Below, in pieces: positions 33,705 through 45,558 of a stretch of 64,000 bases of DNA. Position 1 is the first letter of the stretch, and every line of letters starts with the position of its first letter. This DNA comes from JAFAZJ01 sp964437145 (lineage in GTDB: Bacteria; Pseudomonadota; Alphaproteobacteria; Reyranellales; Reyranellaceae), in NCBI GenBank assembly GCA_964437145.1, contig CAYTFW010000009.1:1-64000 (forward strand), given 5' to 3'. The notes below the pieces were generated by a model, which was not told the origin of the DNA, did not search any database, and saw only the letters and a list, made by a program, of their open reading frames with translations. A program made the translations under genes and the position numbers.

Positions 33705-36203
33705 TCACTCCGCCGGGGCGCCGAGCCGGCGCGCCGCGGGCACCAGCGAGAAATGCGCACGCGTCAGCTCGTCCGACAGCCGCGTGAACAGCTCGACCGT
33801 GTCGGTCAGCGTGTCGCGCAGGCGGGTCAGCGCCAGGCCCTGGTGGCGCCAGGCTCGCTCATCGGTCTGGAACAGGGCGACCACGGCGCCAACGTCGGCC
33901 AGCAGGGCGTTGTCGTCGAAGGCGACGCGCGAGCCCGTGGTGCGCGCCAGCGCGTCGAGGTGACGGTTGATGGCGTGGACCTGGAAGGCGAGCGAGCGCG
34001 GATTGCTTTCGTCGAGCAGGGTCAGGTCGAGTATCGGCGCCGGCTCGAGCGCGCCGAGATAGCGGCCGCGATAGGTGATGGTCGAATCGCAGAGCTCGAG
34101 CGCCAGCCGCATCGCCGAGTCCCAGATCACCGGCGTCTGCGTGAAGGCGAAATGCGCGCCGCCGCAGATGTAGTGGGCGCGCTCCAGGCGCCGGCCGAGA
34201 TCGAGGAAGCGCCAGCCGGCGCCGCGCGTCATGTTCTCCTGCGACAGGCCGGCGACTGTGGCGACCATGCGGATGGTGTCGTCGAGCAGCGCCAGCAGCA
34301 CGTCGACATTGCCGGTCGACGAGGCCAGCCGCCGTGACATCGAGCCCAAGAGCGTATCGAGCGTCGCGCTCATGTCGGCCGACAGACGATCGCGCAAGGT
34401 CGTCACCAGCCGGCTGATGGCGCGCAGCGCGGCGCCGAAAGCGCGATCGTCGCTGGCGAAGCGCGTGAGCGCGCGCAGCAGGGCGACGCTGTCGGGCGGC
34501 GACATCGCATCCTGCTGGGAGATCAGCCGCGCCTCGGCCGAGGCCAGCGCCAGCAAGCGCACCTCGACCAGGTCGCGCGCGCCCAGCGGCTGGCGCGCCA
34601 GGCGCGAGAGCGCACCGCGGACCAGGCGCGCGGAATTGTCGAGCCGCTCGGTGTAGCGGCCGAGCCAGAAGAGATTGTCGGCGACGCGGCTCTGCACGTC
34701 GCCGCCGCGCTCGATCGGCACGCCGCGGAAGCGCGCGGTCGAGGGGATCACGACCTCCGAATCGTCCTCGGCCAGCACCCAGACGTCGCGCAGCCGGCCA
34801 TCGATGCGGCCCAGCCGCGCCAAGGGTGAGCCGGGCGCCGTGCGCCCCAGGCCGCCGGGCATCACGCGGTAGCTTTCGCCATCGGCGACGAGAAACACGC
34901 GCACCACCACGGGATCGGGCCGCAACCCCTCCGTCGACCAGGACGGCGCCACCGAGGCGTTCACCGGCCGCTGCGCGACATAAGCCCAGGGGCGCTTGGC
35001 GATCTGCGCCATCAGCGCGGTGCGCCGCTCACCGGGCAGCTCGCGCACGGTGATCGGCTCGCGGTCGTCGTCCATCACGTTGCGCACGACCATCGAGTCG
35101 AAACGCGCCAGCACCTCGCGCCGCGCCGGCTCCTCGCCCAGCCACCATACATCGAGCGCCGGCAGGCGGAGTTCCTCGCCCAACACATGCGGCGCGAGCG
35201 CCGGCAGGAACGGCGAGAGCGCCGCCGACTGGCCGACCATGCTACCCAGCGCGTTGGCGATGGCGATCGTGCCGGCGCGCTCCGCGCCGGCCAGCCCGCT
35301 GACGCCCAAGGTGGAGTCGGCGCGCAGCTCGAGCGGATCGCACCAGGCGCCGTCGAGGCGGCGCAGCAGCACATCGACCTGCTTCAGGCCCTCCAGCGTC
35401 TTCAGCGCCACGCCGTCGGCGCGCACCGTCAGGTCGCCGCCTTCGACCAGGGTGATGCCCAGCGTGCGGGCGAGGAAGACCTGCTCGAAATAGGTGTGGG
35501 CGAAGGCGCCCGACGTCAGCAGCGCGACACGCGGATTGCCGACGCCCGCCGGCGCGCAATCGCGCAACGCCGCCTGCCAGTGATCGAAGAACGGCGCGAT
35601 CTCGCGCACCGGGATGGAACGGAAGGCCTCGGGTAGGGCGCGCGCCATGGCGCGGCGCAGGAAGAGCGCATAGCCGGCGCCGGTCGGCGCGCCGGTGTGG
35701 TCGGCCAGCACCGACCACGATCCGTCGGGCCCGCGCACGACGTCGGCGGCGTAGTTCACCAGCCGGTGCTTGGGGCCGCTGCCGTCCAGGCGCCGGCACG
35801 GCCGCATGAAGCGCGGGTCGGCATGCAGCAGCACGGGCGGTAGCCGGTGCTCGGCGAGCAGGCGCTGCGGGCCGTAGATGTCGGCCAGGATCGCGTCGAG
35901 CAGGCGGGCGCGCTGGATCAGCCCGGCCGACAGGCTCTCCCATTCCGGCGGCGTGATGATCAGCGGCAGCGGCTCGAAGAGCCATTCGGTGGCCGAGCCG
36001 TCGGGCGCCACGGCGCGCGTGCCGCCGCCTTCGGCGAGCTGGCGCCGGGCGCGCTCGACGCGGTCGCGCAGCGCCTCCTCGGGCATCGCACGCATGGTGC
36101 CGAGCAGGCCCTGCCAGTGGTAGCGGATCTGATGGCGGCCGGTGACCAGCTCGTCGTAGGGAGCCGGCGCGGCCGTTTGACCCGATTGGCGCAGCGATTC
36201 CAT
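33705..36203 (-). CDS. Circularly permuted ATP-grasp ligase fused to alpha-E domain
   Basis: An 832-residue fusion. Residues 1-480 form the circularly permuted ATP-grasp type 2 domain (former DUF404/407; PDGSATEWLFEPLPLIITPPEW, LGVSGLAGAERAGTIAIANALGS). Residues about 510-832 are the all-helical alpha-E domain (DUF403; VADNLFWLGRYTERLDNSARLVRG). In many genomes these are separate, adjacent genes. The ATP-grasp part is expected to couple ATP hydrolysis to amide-bond formation; the alpha-E domain is a partner of unknown job. The stop is three bases before the transglutaminase start. Confidence 0.93.
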   Translation of the reverse strand: MESLRQSGQTAAPAPYDELVTGRHQIRYHWQGLLGTMRAMPEEALRDRVERARRQLAEGGGTRAVAPDGSATEWLFEPLPLIITPPEWESLSAGLIQRARLLDAILADIYGPQRLLAEHRLPPVLLHADPRFMRPCRRLDGSGPKHRLVNYAADVVRGPDGSWSVLADHTGAPTGAGYALFLRRAMARALPEAFRSIPVREIAPFFDHWQAALRDCAPAGVGNPRVALLTSGAFAHTYFEQVFLARTLGITLVEGGDLTVRADGVALKTLEGLKQVDVLLRRLDGAWCDPLELRADSTLGVSGLAGAERAGTIAIANALGSMVGQSAALSPFLPALAPHVLGEELRLPALDVWWLGEEPARREVLARFDSMVVRNVMDDDREPITVRELPGERRTALMAQIAKRPWAYVAQRPVNASVAPSWSTEGLRPDPVVVRVFLVADGESYRVMPGGLGRTAPGSPLARLGRIDGRLRDVWVLAEDDSEVVIPSTARFRGVPIERGGDVQSRVADNLFWLGRYTERLDNSARLVRGALSRLARQPLGARDLVEVRLLALASAEARLISQQDAMSPPDSVALLRALTRFASDDRAFGAALRAISRLVTTLRDRLSADMSATLDTLLGSMSRRLASSTGNVDVLLALLDDTIRMVATVAGLSQENMTRGAGWRFLDLGRRLERAHYICGGAHFAFTQTPVIWDSAMRLALELCDSTITYRGRYLGALEPAPILDLTLLDESNPRSLAFQVHAINRHLDALARTTGSRVAFDDNALLADVGAVVALFQTDERAWRHQGLALTRLRDTLTDTVELFTRLSDELTRAHFSLVPAARRLGAPAE

Positions 36204-36313
36204 CGCTTCGGGTTTGGCTTTCTTTCAGAGGGGCTTAGAGTCTGACACAGAGCCCGCCGAGGGTCCACCGCGCCTCGAAGGGCAGGGCGATCGCAGGTGA
36301 CCTCGACGGTTTT

Positions 36314-36469
36314 TCCTTCTCCCCGCGAAGGCGGGGAGAAGGTGCCGAGCGCCAGCGAGGCGGATGAGGGGCTTCCTCGTGCAACGACAAACATCGTTGT
36401 TGCTGAGACTCAGCGAAGCCCCTCATCCGCCCTTCGGGCACCTTCTTCCCGCCTTCGCGGGGAGAAGGG
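36314..36469. repeat. Palindromic repeat, family B, copy 2
   Basis: An approximately 155-bp inverted repeat with arms CCTTCTCCCCGCGAAGGCGG and complement. The inner arms share GGATGAGGGGCTTC with copy 1. It sits in the 290-base gap between the large transglutaminase and the ATP-grasp gene. Confidence 0.85.
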
Positions 36470-36497
36470 AAGAGCACCGTAGGTGATGCCCGCCGCA

Positions 36498-39878
<3,381 letters not shown>

Positions 39879-40189
39879 CTGTCCAACTCTGCTCCCAGCG
39901 GGCGCAGCCCACTATGATCAGATGGAAAAATACGCAAGAAGCGCACCACGCGTCATCTTGCTGATGCCCGGGGAGTAGGGTTACCGCATCTGCCCCTGTT
40001 GTGATATAAATTTCTCTTTACAGAAATATAGAATTATACCTAGACTGACGCCGCTCCATCACCACGGCTACGCCGTGGACATACCGGCCCAGTACACCGC
40101 CGCCGTGGCCCTGATCCGAGAGAGCGCACGGCAGGCGAGCCGGGGACCGCATCGCCCAGTGGCGCCGTTGCGGGGCCGATGCTGCCGGA

Positions 40190-40369
40190 TCACGGTCCGT
40201 AAAGCCTCAGGATAAGCCGTCGCCGCCGTTCGTCGTGGGCGTCGATGGTATGGGCGTTGAAGACCATGCCCAGGCCGTCCTCACAGAAGGACGGTGCGCC
40301 GACAGCCCAACCCCGGTGCCGAGCCAAGCTCGCTGGCCACGATGATGTGCGACCGCGATCAATTCGACG
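40190..40369 (-). pseudogene. C-terminal remnant of an unidentified gene
   Basis: A 59-codon frame, without a start, ends in a stop at 40190. It reads ...ARHRGWAVGAPSFCEDG and LGMVFNAHTIDAHDERRR before the stop. The last 40 codons have strong GC third-position bias. Upstream the reading frame decays into another frame (IIVASELGSAPG), which looks like a frameshift. I do not recognise the family. Confidence 0.35.
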
Positions 40370-40476
40370 GGCGACTCGGCTGGCTTTGCAGCCCGCATTG
40401 CGTCGATCCCGTTCCCCCGGTCACGGTCAGGTCAAGCGCGTAGCCCCAGCGAAGCGTCTTGACCTCCCTTCCAACC

Positions 40477-40504
40477 CCCCACCTCCCGTTGGCGGGAGGT
40501 GGGG
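40477..40504. repeat. Perfect 12-bp-stem hairpin
   Basis: CCCCACCTCCCG, loop TTGG, CGGGAGGTGGGG. It lies about 165 bases before proC in the decayed gap and resembles small intergenic palindromes of other high-GC proteobacteria. Confidence 0.75.
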
Positions 40505-40669
40505 TGTTGAAAGTGAGGCACCGGGGGGGTGGAAGGCGTTGGAAGGGGGTTGGAAGGGGGATCGGAAGCTGTCGCCCATTCTTCCCTGGAGGGGGAAGGG
40601 AAGGCCGACGGTAGGACGGGTGCAGGTTGGCGGTGTATGGTCGGCGCCACCAATGAATCGGAGGGAACC

Positions 40670-41479
40670 ATGGCGGGCGGCAGGCTGCTGCTGGTGGGAT
40701 GCGGCAAGATGGGTGGCGCGATGCTCGAGGGCTGGCTGGAACGCGGCCTGAAGCCCGCCGACCTGGCGGTGATCGAGCCGGTCGAGGCGATCCAGCCGAA
40801 GATCGCCGGCGCCGCGATCGTCGGCTCGATCGACAAGCTGCCGGCGTCCTTCGCACCCGACCTCGTGGTGCTCGCGGTCAAGCCGCAGACGATGGATGTC
40901 GCGTTGCCCGGCCTGCGCCGCTTCGCCGATGCCGGGGCCACCTTCCTGTCGATCGCCGCCGGCAAGACGCTGACCTATTTCCGCCAGCATCTCGGCGAGC
41001 GCGCCAAGCTGGTGCGCGCCATGCCCAACACGCCGGCGGCGGTGCGGCGCGGCGTGACGGTGTGCGTCGCCGGACCCGGCGTGGGCTCGACCGAGCGCGC
41101 GCGCTGCCAGGACCTGCTGTCCGCCGTCGGCAGCGTCGACTGGGTCGACGACGAGGGCCTGATGGACGCGGTGACGGCGGTGTCGGGCAGTGGCCCGGCC
41201 TATATCTTCCTGCTCGCCGAGGTGATGGCGGCGGCCGGCGTGAAGGCCGGGCTGCCGGCCGAGCTGGCGACCAAACTGGCGCGTGGCACCGTCTCGGGCT
41301 CGGGCGAGCTGCTGGCGCGCTCGGCCGACAGCGCCGCGCAGCTGCGCATCAACGTCACCAGCCCGGGCGGCACCACGGCCGAGGCGCTGAAGGTCTTGAT
41401 GGCCGGCGACGCCATGCAGCCGCTGTTCGATCGCGCCATCGACGCCGCCACGCGGCGCAGCCGGGAGCTGGCGGGATGA
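40670..41479 (+). CDS. proC: Pyrroline-5-carboxylate reductase
   Basis: A 269-residue enzyme for the last step of proline synthesis, NAD(P)H reduction of pyrroline 5-carboxylate. It has the Rossmann start LLLVGCGKMGGAML, VLAVKPQTM, VRAMPNTPA and the signature block AVSGSGPAYIF ... TVSGSGELL and VTSPGGTTAEAL. ATG 40670 follows GGAGGG; upstream open sequence is not coding. Its TGA overlaps the next ATG by four bases. Confidence 0.95.
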   Translation: MAGGRLLLVGCGKMGGAMLEGWLERGLKPADLAVIEPVEAIQPKIAGAAIVGSIDKLPASFAPDLVVLAVKPQTMDVALPGLRRFADAGATFLSIAAGKTLTYFRQHLGERAKLVRAMPNTPAAVRRGVTVCVAGPGVGSTERARCQDLLSAVGSVDWVDDEGLMDAVTAVSGSGPAYIFLLAEVMAAAGVKAGLPAELATKLARGTVSGSGELLARSADSAAQLRINVTSPGGTTAEALKVLMAGDAMQPLFDRAIDAATRRSRELAG

Positions 41480-41907
41480 TCCGGCGTCGCTCAGCCATGG
41501 CCGGCGCCATTCTCCTCGCCGCGCGTCCGGCGACGGCGCGTGACGCGATCGATCAGCCGGTGCCGGCGGACGCGCAGGGCTTCATGGCGCGCGCTTTCGA
41601 GATGCGCCGCCGCGCCATCGCCGCCGGCGACCAGGGCTATGGCGCGGTCGTCGTGCTCGACGGGCGCATCATCGGCCAGGCGCCCAGCGCGGTGATCTCG
41701 CGCGGCGATGTCTCGGCGCATGCCGAGCGCGAGGCGATCGCCGATGCGCGGCGTCGCGCCGGCGGCGGCTCGACCTGGGGCGCGGTCTTGTACTCATCGT
41801 CGCGCCCATGCCCGCTCTGCGAGAGGGCCGCCTACGCCGCCGGCATCGGCCGCATGATCCACGGCGAGGATCTGACCGACGCCGGGCCGCCGCAGCTCCC
41901 GCGCTAG
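41476..41907 (+). CDS. Exported cytidine/deoxycytidylate-type deaminase
   Basis: A 143-residue deaminase with zinc motifs SAHAEREAI (His and catalytic Glu) and RPCPLCERAA (two Cys). The fold is that of nucleoside/tRNA/guanine deaminases. The first 22 residues (MIRRRSAMAGAILLAARPATA) look like a Sec or Tat signal peptide, which is unusual because these enzymes are normally cytosolic. The ATG overlaps the proC stop. Two bases after its stop begins another exported protein, so proC-deaminase-ankyrin is one operon. The substrate is unknown. Confidence 0.82.
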   Translation: MIRRRSAMAGAILLAARPATARDAIDQPVPADAQGFMARAFEMRRRAIAAGDQGYGAVVVLDGRIIGQAPSAVISRGDVSAHAEREAIADARRRAGGGSTWGAVLYSSSRPCPLCERAAYAAGIGRMIHGEDLTDAGPPQLPR

Positions 41908-41909
41908 CT

Positions 41910-42572
41910 ATGCTGCGCCGTCGTGTCCTGTGCGGGATGCTGTCGATGACCCTGGCTCCCGCATCCGCCATCGCCCAGCCGGCCGCCGAGCTGATCGCCG
42001 CGGCGGCGAGCGGTGACCTGGCGACGGTGAACCGCCTGCTCAGCGTCGGCGCCGACGTCAAGGCACGCGACGCGTCGGGCCGCACGGCGCTGTTGGCGGC
42101 GACCCAGGGCAACCATATCGAGGTCGCCCGCGCGCTGATCGCCGCGGGATCGGACGTCAACGCCAAGGACTCGATTCAGGACAGCCCCTATCTGCTCGCC
42201 GGCGCGCGCGGCCGCGTCGAGATCCTGCGCATGACCCTGGCCGCCGGCGCGGACCTCAAGAGCGTCAACCGCTACGGTGGCACGGCGCTGATTCCCGCCG
42301 CGCATTACGGCCATGTCGAGGTCGTGCGCGTGCTGCTGGCGACGACGATCGATATCGACCACGTCAACCGGCTGGGTTGGACCGCGCTGCTCGAAGCGAT
42401 CATCCTCGGCGATGGCGGTGCCGCGCATAGCGAGATCGTGCGGCTGCTGCTCAAGGCCGGCGCGCGATTCGACATCGCCGATGGCCAGGGCGTCACGCCG
42501 CTGGCGCACGCGCGGCAGCGCGGCCAGGCGGCGATCGTGCGCCTGCTCGAGGACGCCGGCGCGCGACGATAG
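41910..42572 (+). CDS. Exported ankyrin-repeat protein
   Basis: A 220-residue protein. Residues 1-23 are a signal peptide (APASAIAQ). The remainder consists of about six ankyrin repeats of the type GRTALLAATQGNHIEVARALIAAGSDVNAKD. Ankyrin arrays bind proteins; periplasmic ones sometimes protect or inhibit a co-encoded enzyme. Its tight coupling to an exported deaminase makes that enzyme the obvious candidate partner. Confidence 0.9.
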   Translation: MLRRRVLCGMLSMTLAPASAIAQPAAELIAAAASGDLATVNRLLSVGADVKARDASGRTALLAATQGNHIEVARALIAAGSDVNAKDSIQDSPYLLAGARGRVEILRMTLAAGADLKSVNRYGGTALIPAAHYGHVEVVRVLLATTIDIDHVNRLGWTALLEAIILGDGGAAHSEIVRLLLKAGARFDIADGQGVTPLAHARQRGQAAIVRLLEDAGARR

Positions 42573-42590
42573 GCGCGTCACCACTTGGTC

Positions 42591-42655
42591 GGGGCGCGCC
42601 GCTCCAGCGGCGCGTCTTGTCGAGCGACCGCCGCGCCACAGGAGTGGCGCGCCCC
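42591..42655. repeat. Imperfect palindrome GGGGCGCGCC...GGCGCGCCCC
   Basis: Two facing copies of a 24-base unit, GGGGCGCGCCGCTCCAGCGG and its inverted variant, in the gap between the ankyrin gene and the TetR gene. Base differences between arms are partly compensated, so an RNA hairpin is kept. Confidence 0.75.
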
Positions 42656-42709
42656 CAGCGACATGCGATCGCGCTGGCGGGAAGCGGACGACGAACTTAG
42701 GGTCTACCC

Positions 42710-43354
42710 ATGTCCGACCAGCGTACCGCCATCATCGCCGCCGCCCTCCAGCTGATCGCCAAACGCGGATGGCGCGACGTCACCTTGCGCGCCATCGCGA
42801 CCGAGGCGGCGGTGCCGTTCGCCCACCTCTACGCCCAGTTCCCGACCAAGGCGGCGATCATCGGCGCCTTCCTGGCCGATATCGACCGCCAGGTGCTCGA
42901 TGGCGTCGAGGAGGCGCAGGATCCCGACGAGACTGTGCGCGACCGCCTATTCGACACCATCATGCGCCGCTACGACCTGCTGCGGCCGCATCGCGAGGCC
43001 GTCGCCGCGCTGGCCGAGGGCCTGGCGCGCGATCCGCTGGCGGCCCTGGCGCTGCGGCCGGCCCTGATGCGCTCGATGGCCGTGGTGCTGGAGGCCAGCG
43101 GGCTGACGGCCGAGGGGCTGGTTGGTGCGCTGCGGCAGAAATCGTTGGCTGCCCTGCACGCCGTTGTCCTCAGGACGTGGTTGCGCGACGACAGCGCCGA
43201 CCTCGGCAAGACCATGGTGGCTCTGGATTCACGCCTGAAGGCCCTGGAGGGCTGGGCGCAACGATTTGATAAGATTGCCAAAAGGATATCTTCGCGGCGG
43301 CGTCGGCAGAGTCCGGAGCCATCGTCGGCCGAGGCCGAGCCGACCCCTCCCTGA
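42710..43354 (+). CDS. TetR-family regulator with COQ9-like C-terminal domain
   Basis: A 214-residue regulator. The N-terminal HTH reads AALQLIAKRGWRDVTLRAIATEA. The C-terminal part (LRTWLRDDSADLGKTMVALDSRLKALE) matches the COQ9-like ligand domain of this TetR subgroup. Its ligand is unknown. It lies 175 bases upstream of a phasin in the same direction, but the phasin has its own operator-like palindromes. Confidence 0.88.
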   Translation: MSDQRTAIIAAALQLIAKRGWRDVTLRAIATEAAVPFAHLYAQFPTKAAIIGAFLADIDRQVLDGVEEAQDPDETVRDRLFDTIMRRYDLLRPHREAVAALAEGLARDPLAALALRPALMRSMAVVLEASGLTAEGLVGALRQKSLAALHAVVLRTWLRDDSADLGKTMVALDSRLKALEGWAQRFDKIAKRISSRRRRQSPEPSSAEAEPTPP

Positions 43355-43377
43355 TTATGGCGGTCGCGGCATGGATA

Positions 43378-43392
43378 TTGTGCATCGCACAA
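43378..43392. promoter_or_regulatory. PhaR-like palindrome 1
   Basis: TTGTGCATCGCACAA is a perfect 6-3-6 palindrome 138 bases before the phasin start. PhaR, the polyhydroxyalkanoate-sensing repressor, binds TGC/GCA-rich palindromes in front of phasin genes. Confidence 0.6.
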
Positions 43393-43436
43393 ATCCACCT
43401 TGACGCAGCGCACCAACAGGCATAGATGATCGTCGT

Positions 43437-43459
43437 GTTGCAGCGCACAAAATTGCAAC
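43437..43459. promoter_or_regulatory. PhaR-like palindrome 2
   Basis: GTTGCA and TGCAAC flank an 11-base centre that again includes GCACAA. This is the second TGC-rich dyad before the phasin gene, placed where a repressor would cover the promoter. Confidence 0.5.
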
Positions 43460-43529
43460 AGCAATCAACCAGACCTCTTTAGCGGCGTCTCCCGGTAGCG
43501 CTTTCGAGGTCAGGCACAGGAGACCCCCG

Positions 43530-44096
43530 ATGGCCGCTCGCAAAGCTTCCGCCAGGGGCGCCAGCGCCGCCAAGCCCGCCGTTACCGACGCCGCCCAGAG
43601 CCCGACAACACTGGCGGCCCCCGAGATGGAGAAACCGATGACCCCGACCTTCAAGTTCCCCTTCGCCGACGTCGACTTCACCAAGGTGTGGGGCGAGTTC
43701 AAGATGCCGACCGCCGCCGACTTCAAGTTCCCGGTCGCCTTCAACGTCGAGGCGCTCGCCGAGGCGCAGCGCAAGAACATCGCCGTCATGACCACCGCCA
43801 ACACGGCCGCCTTCGAGGCGTTCAAGTCGCTGGCCGAGCGCCAGGCCGAGATGGTCAAGGCGATGACCGAGGACTTCAGCAAGGCCGCCAGCGAGATCAT
43901 GGCCGCCGCCTCCTTCGAGGAGAAGGCCGCCAAGCAGGCCGACGTCGCCAAGAAGACCTACGAGACGGCGATCGCCAACCTGCGTGAGCTGTCGGAGATG
44001 ATCGCCAAGAGCAACGCGCAGACGCTCGAGGCCGTCAACGCCCGCGTCGCCGAGGTGATCGAAGAGGTCAAGGCGCTGCTCGCCAAGAAGAACTAA
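43530..44096 (+). CDS. Phasin family protein (PHA granule-associated)
   Basis: A 188-residue amphipathic helical protein. After an Ala/Lys-rich lead come FKFPFADVDF repeats, then the Phasin_2 block from residue 65 (AEAQRKNIAVMTTANTAAFE), and a coiled coil to the C-terminus ending EEVKALLAKKN. Phasins coat polyhydroxyalkanoate granules. The gene is monocistronic: two TGC-rich palindromes precede it and a strong terminator follows. Confidence 0.92.
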   Translation: MAARKASARGASAAKPAVTDAAQSPTTLAAPEMEKPMTPTFKFPFADVDFTKVWGEFKMPTAADFKFPVAFNVEALAEAQRKNIAVMTTANTAAFEAFKSLAERQAEMVKAMTEDFSKAASEIMAAASFEEKAAKQADVAKKTYETAIANLRELSEMIAKSNAQTLEAVNARVAEVIEEVKALLAKKN

Positions 44097-44159
44097 GCGC
44101 CTAGGCGCTCGGAGTTCGTCGGGCTGGCGGCACCTCCTCCCGCTTGCCGGTTCGACGCA

Positions 44160-44194
44160 GGGCCGCTCCCCAGGGAGCGGCCCTTTTCTATTTT
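44160..44194 (+). terminator. Rho-independent terminator of the phasin gene
   Basis: GGGCCGCTCCC / GGGAGCGGCCC stem with a two-base loop followed by TTTTCTATTTT. It lies 64 bases after the phasin stop and just before csaA. Confidence 0.9.
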
Positions 44195-44211
44195 GCGCTA
44201 TGGTCGGCGCC

Positions 44212-44553
44212 ATGAGCGAGACCATCACGTTTTCCGATTTCGAGAAGGTCGACATCCGCGTCGGCACCATCGTCGAGGCGCGGCCCTTCGAGGGCGCGCG
44301 CAAGCCGGCCATCCAGCTGGTGATCGATTTCGGCCCCGCGATCGGCACGCGCAAATCCTCGGCCCAGCTCACCACGCACTACACGCCCGAGGCGTTGGTC
44401 GGCCGCCAGGTCGCGGCCGTGCTGAACTTCCCGCCGCGCCAGATCGGCAAGTTCATGTCGCAGGTGCTGACCTTGGGCTTTCCCGACGAGACCGGCGGCG
44501 TGGTGCTGATCGTGCCCGACAAGCCGGTGCCCAACGGCGGCAAGCTGTTCTAA
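44212..44553 (+). CDS. csaA: CsaA-type tRNA-binding protein
   Basis: A 113-residue protein consisting of one EMAP/Trbp111-type OB fold (FEKVDIRVGTIVEAR, QVAAVLNFPPRQIGKFMSQVL). CsaA proteins bind tRNA and have chaperone-like activity towards secreted proteins. ATG 44212 begins MSETITFSDF, the family start. The stop overlaps the stop of the convergent LysR gene by four bases. Confidence 0.93.
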   Translation: MSETITFSDFEKVDIRVGTIVEARPFEGARKPAIQLVIDFGPAIGTRKSSAQLTTHYTPEALVGRQVAAVLNFPPRQIGKFMSQVLTLGFPDETGGVVLIVPDKPVPNGGKLF

Positions 44554-45443
44554 AGGCCGCGCGCCTTCAGCTCGCGCGCGATGTGGGCGACAAAGGCGCG
44601 GACCTTCGCCGGCACCTGGCGGTTCGAGGGGTAGATCGCGTAGACGCCGCCCTCCTGCGTCGACCAGTCGGTCAGCACGGGCACGAGCGTGCCCTGGGCG
44701 ATGTCGTCGCCGACCGCCCAATGCGGCAACGGCGCGAGGCCAAGTCCGGCGTGCGCGCAGGCGAGCAAGGACTCCGAGCCCGTGCACATCACGCGCGGCG
44801 TGATGTCGACGCGCCGCGTCTGGCCGTCGCGCGCGAACGTCCACAGACGACCCCATGCGAGCGGCGTGAACCCGAGGCAGGCATGCGCCTGGACCTCATC
44901 GGGCGACAGCGGCGCGCCGCGATCGCGCAGATAGCCCGGCGAGGCGCAGATCACGACGCGCGATGAGCCGATGCGCCGCGCGACAAGGCCGGGCTCCAGC
45001 GTGCCGGCGATGCGGATCGACACGTCGAGTTCCTCCTCGACGAGGTTGGCGGCGCGCGCCGACTCGATCAGTTCAACCGATACCGAGGGATAGCGCCGCA
45101 GGAAGGCCGCCAGCGCCGGCACCAGGAACAGGCGCGCGAACATCTCGGGCGCGCCGACGCGCAGCCGCCCCCGGGGATCGCGGCTGAGCGCCTGCGCCTC
45201 GCGCCGCGCCGCGTCGGCCTCCTCGATGGCGCGGCGGCTGCGGGCATAGAACGCGCGCCCCGCCTCGGTGACGCCCACGCGCCGCGTCGTGCGCTGCAGC
45301 AGGCGCACGCCCAGCGACTCCTCGAGCTCGCGCACCTTCTCGCTGGCCGAGGAGCGCGACAGGCGCAGCGCCTGGGCGGCGCGCGTGAAGCTCGCCTCGT
45401 CGACCACGCGCACGAAGACCTTCATGCCGTCGAGCAGATCCAT
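44550..45443 (-). CDS. LysR-family transcriptional regulator
   Basis: A 297-residue regulator. Its N-terminal winged HTH is MKVFVRVVDEASFTRAAQAL ... SRSSASEKVRELEESLGVRLL, and a type 2 periplasmic-binding-like effector domain follows. It looks like the DsdC/CrgA-like group that often regulates a divergent gene, here the cupin gene 115 bases away. ATG 45443 fits the family start; an ATG six codons upstream is possible. Confidence 0.92.
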   Translation of the reverse strand: MDLLDGMKVFVRVVDEASFTRAAQALRLSRSSASEKVRELEESLGVRLLQRTTRRVGVTEAGRAFYARSRRAIEEADAARREAQALSRDPRGRLRVGAPEMFARLFLVPALAAFLRRYPSVSVELIESARAANLVEEELDVSIRIAGTLEPGLVARRIGSSRVVICASPGYLRDRGAPLSPDEVQAHACLGFTPLAWGRLWTFARDGQTRRVDITPRVMCTGSESLLACAHAGLGLAPLPHWAVGDDIAQGTLVPVLTDWSTQEGGVYAIYPSNRQVPAKVRAFVAHIARELKARGL

Positions 45444-45558
45444 GGCCACGATTGTTCGCATTCTCCGAACAATTTGTCCATATCCGGCCGGCTACCCATC
45501 CGGAACGGCCGCGATTACCCATCTCAAACCATATCAATCCATGTGAAGGAGGTTCCGC

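Larger units (their letters stand above)
39879..40669. other. Long gap with AT-rich promoter-like stretch and decayed coding fragments
   Basis: Nearly 800 bases without an intact gene. 39940-40030 is AT-rich (GATATAAATTTCTC, AGAATTATACC) and suits the promoter of the transglutaminase cluster. 40040-40200 and 40190-40369 have GC-rich third positions in short frames, as if remains of genes. 40477-40504 is a hairpin. 40510-40669 is G-rich and leads to proC. Confidence 0.5.
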
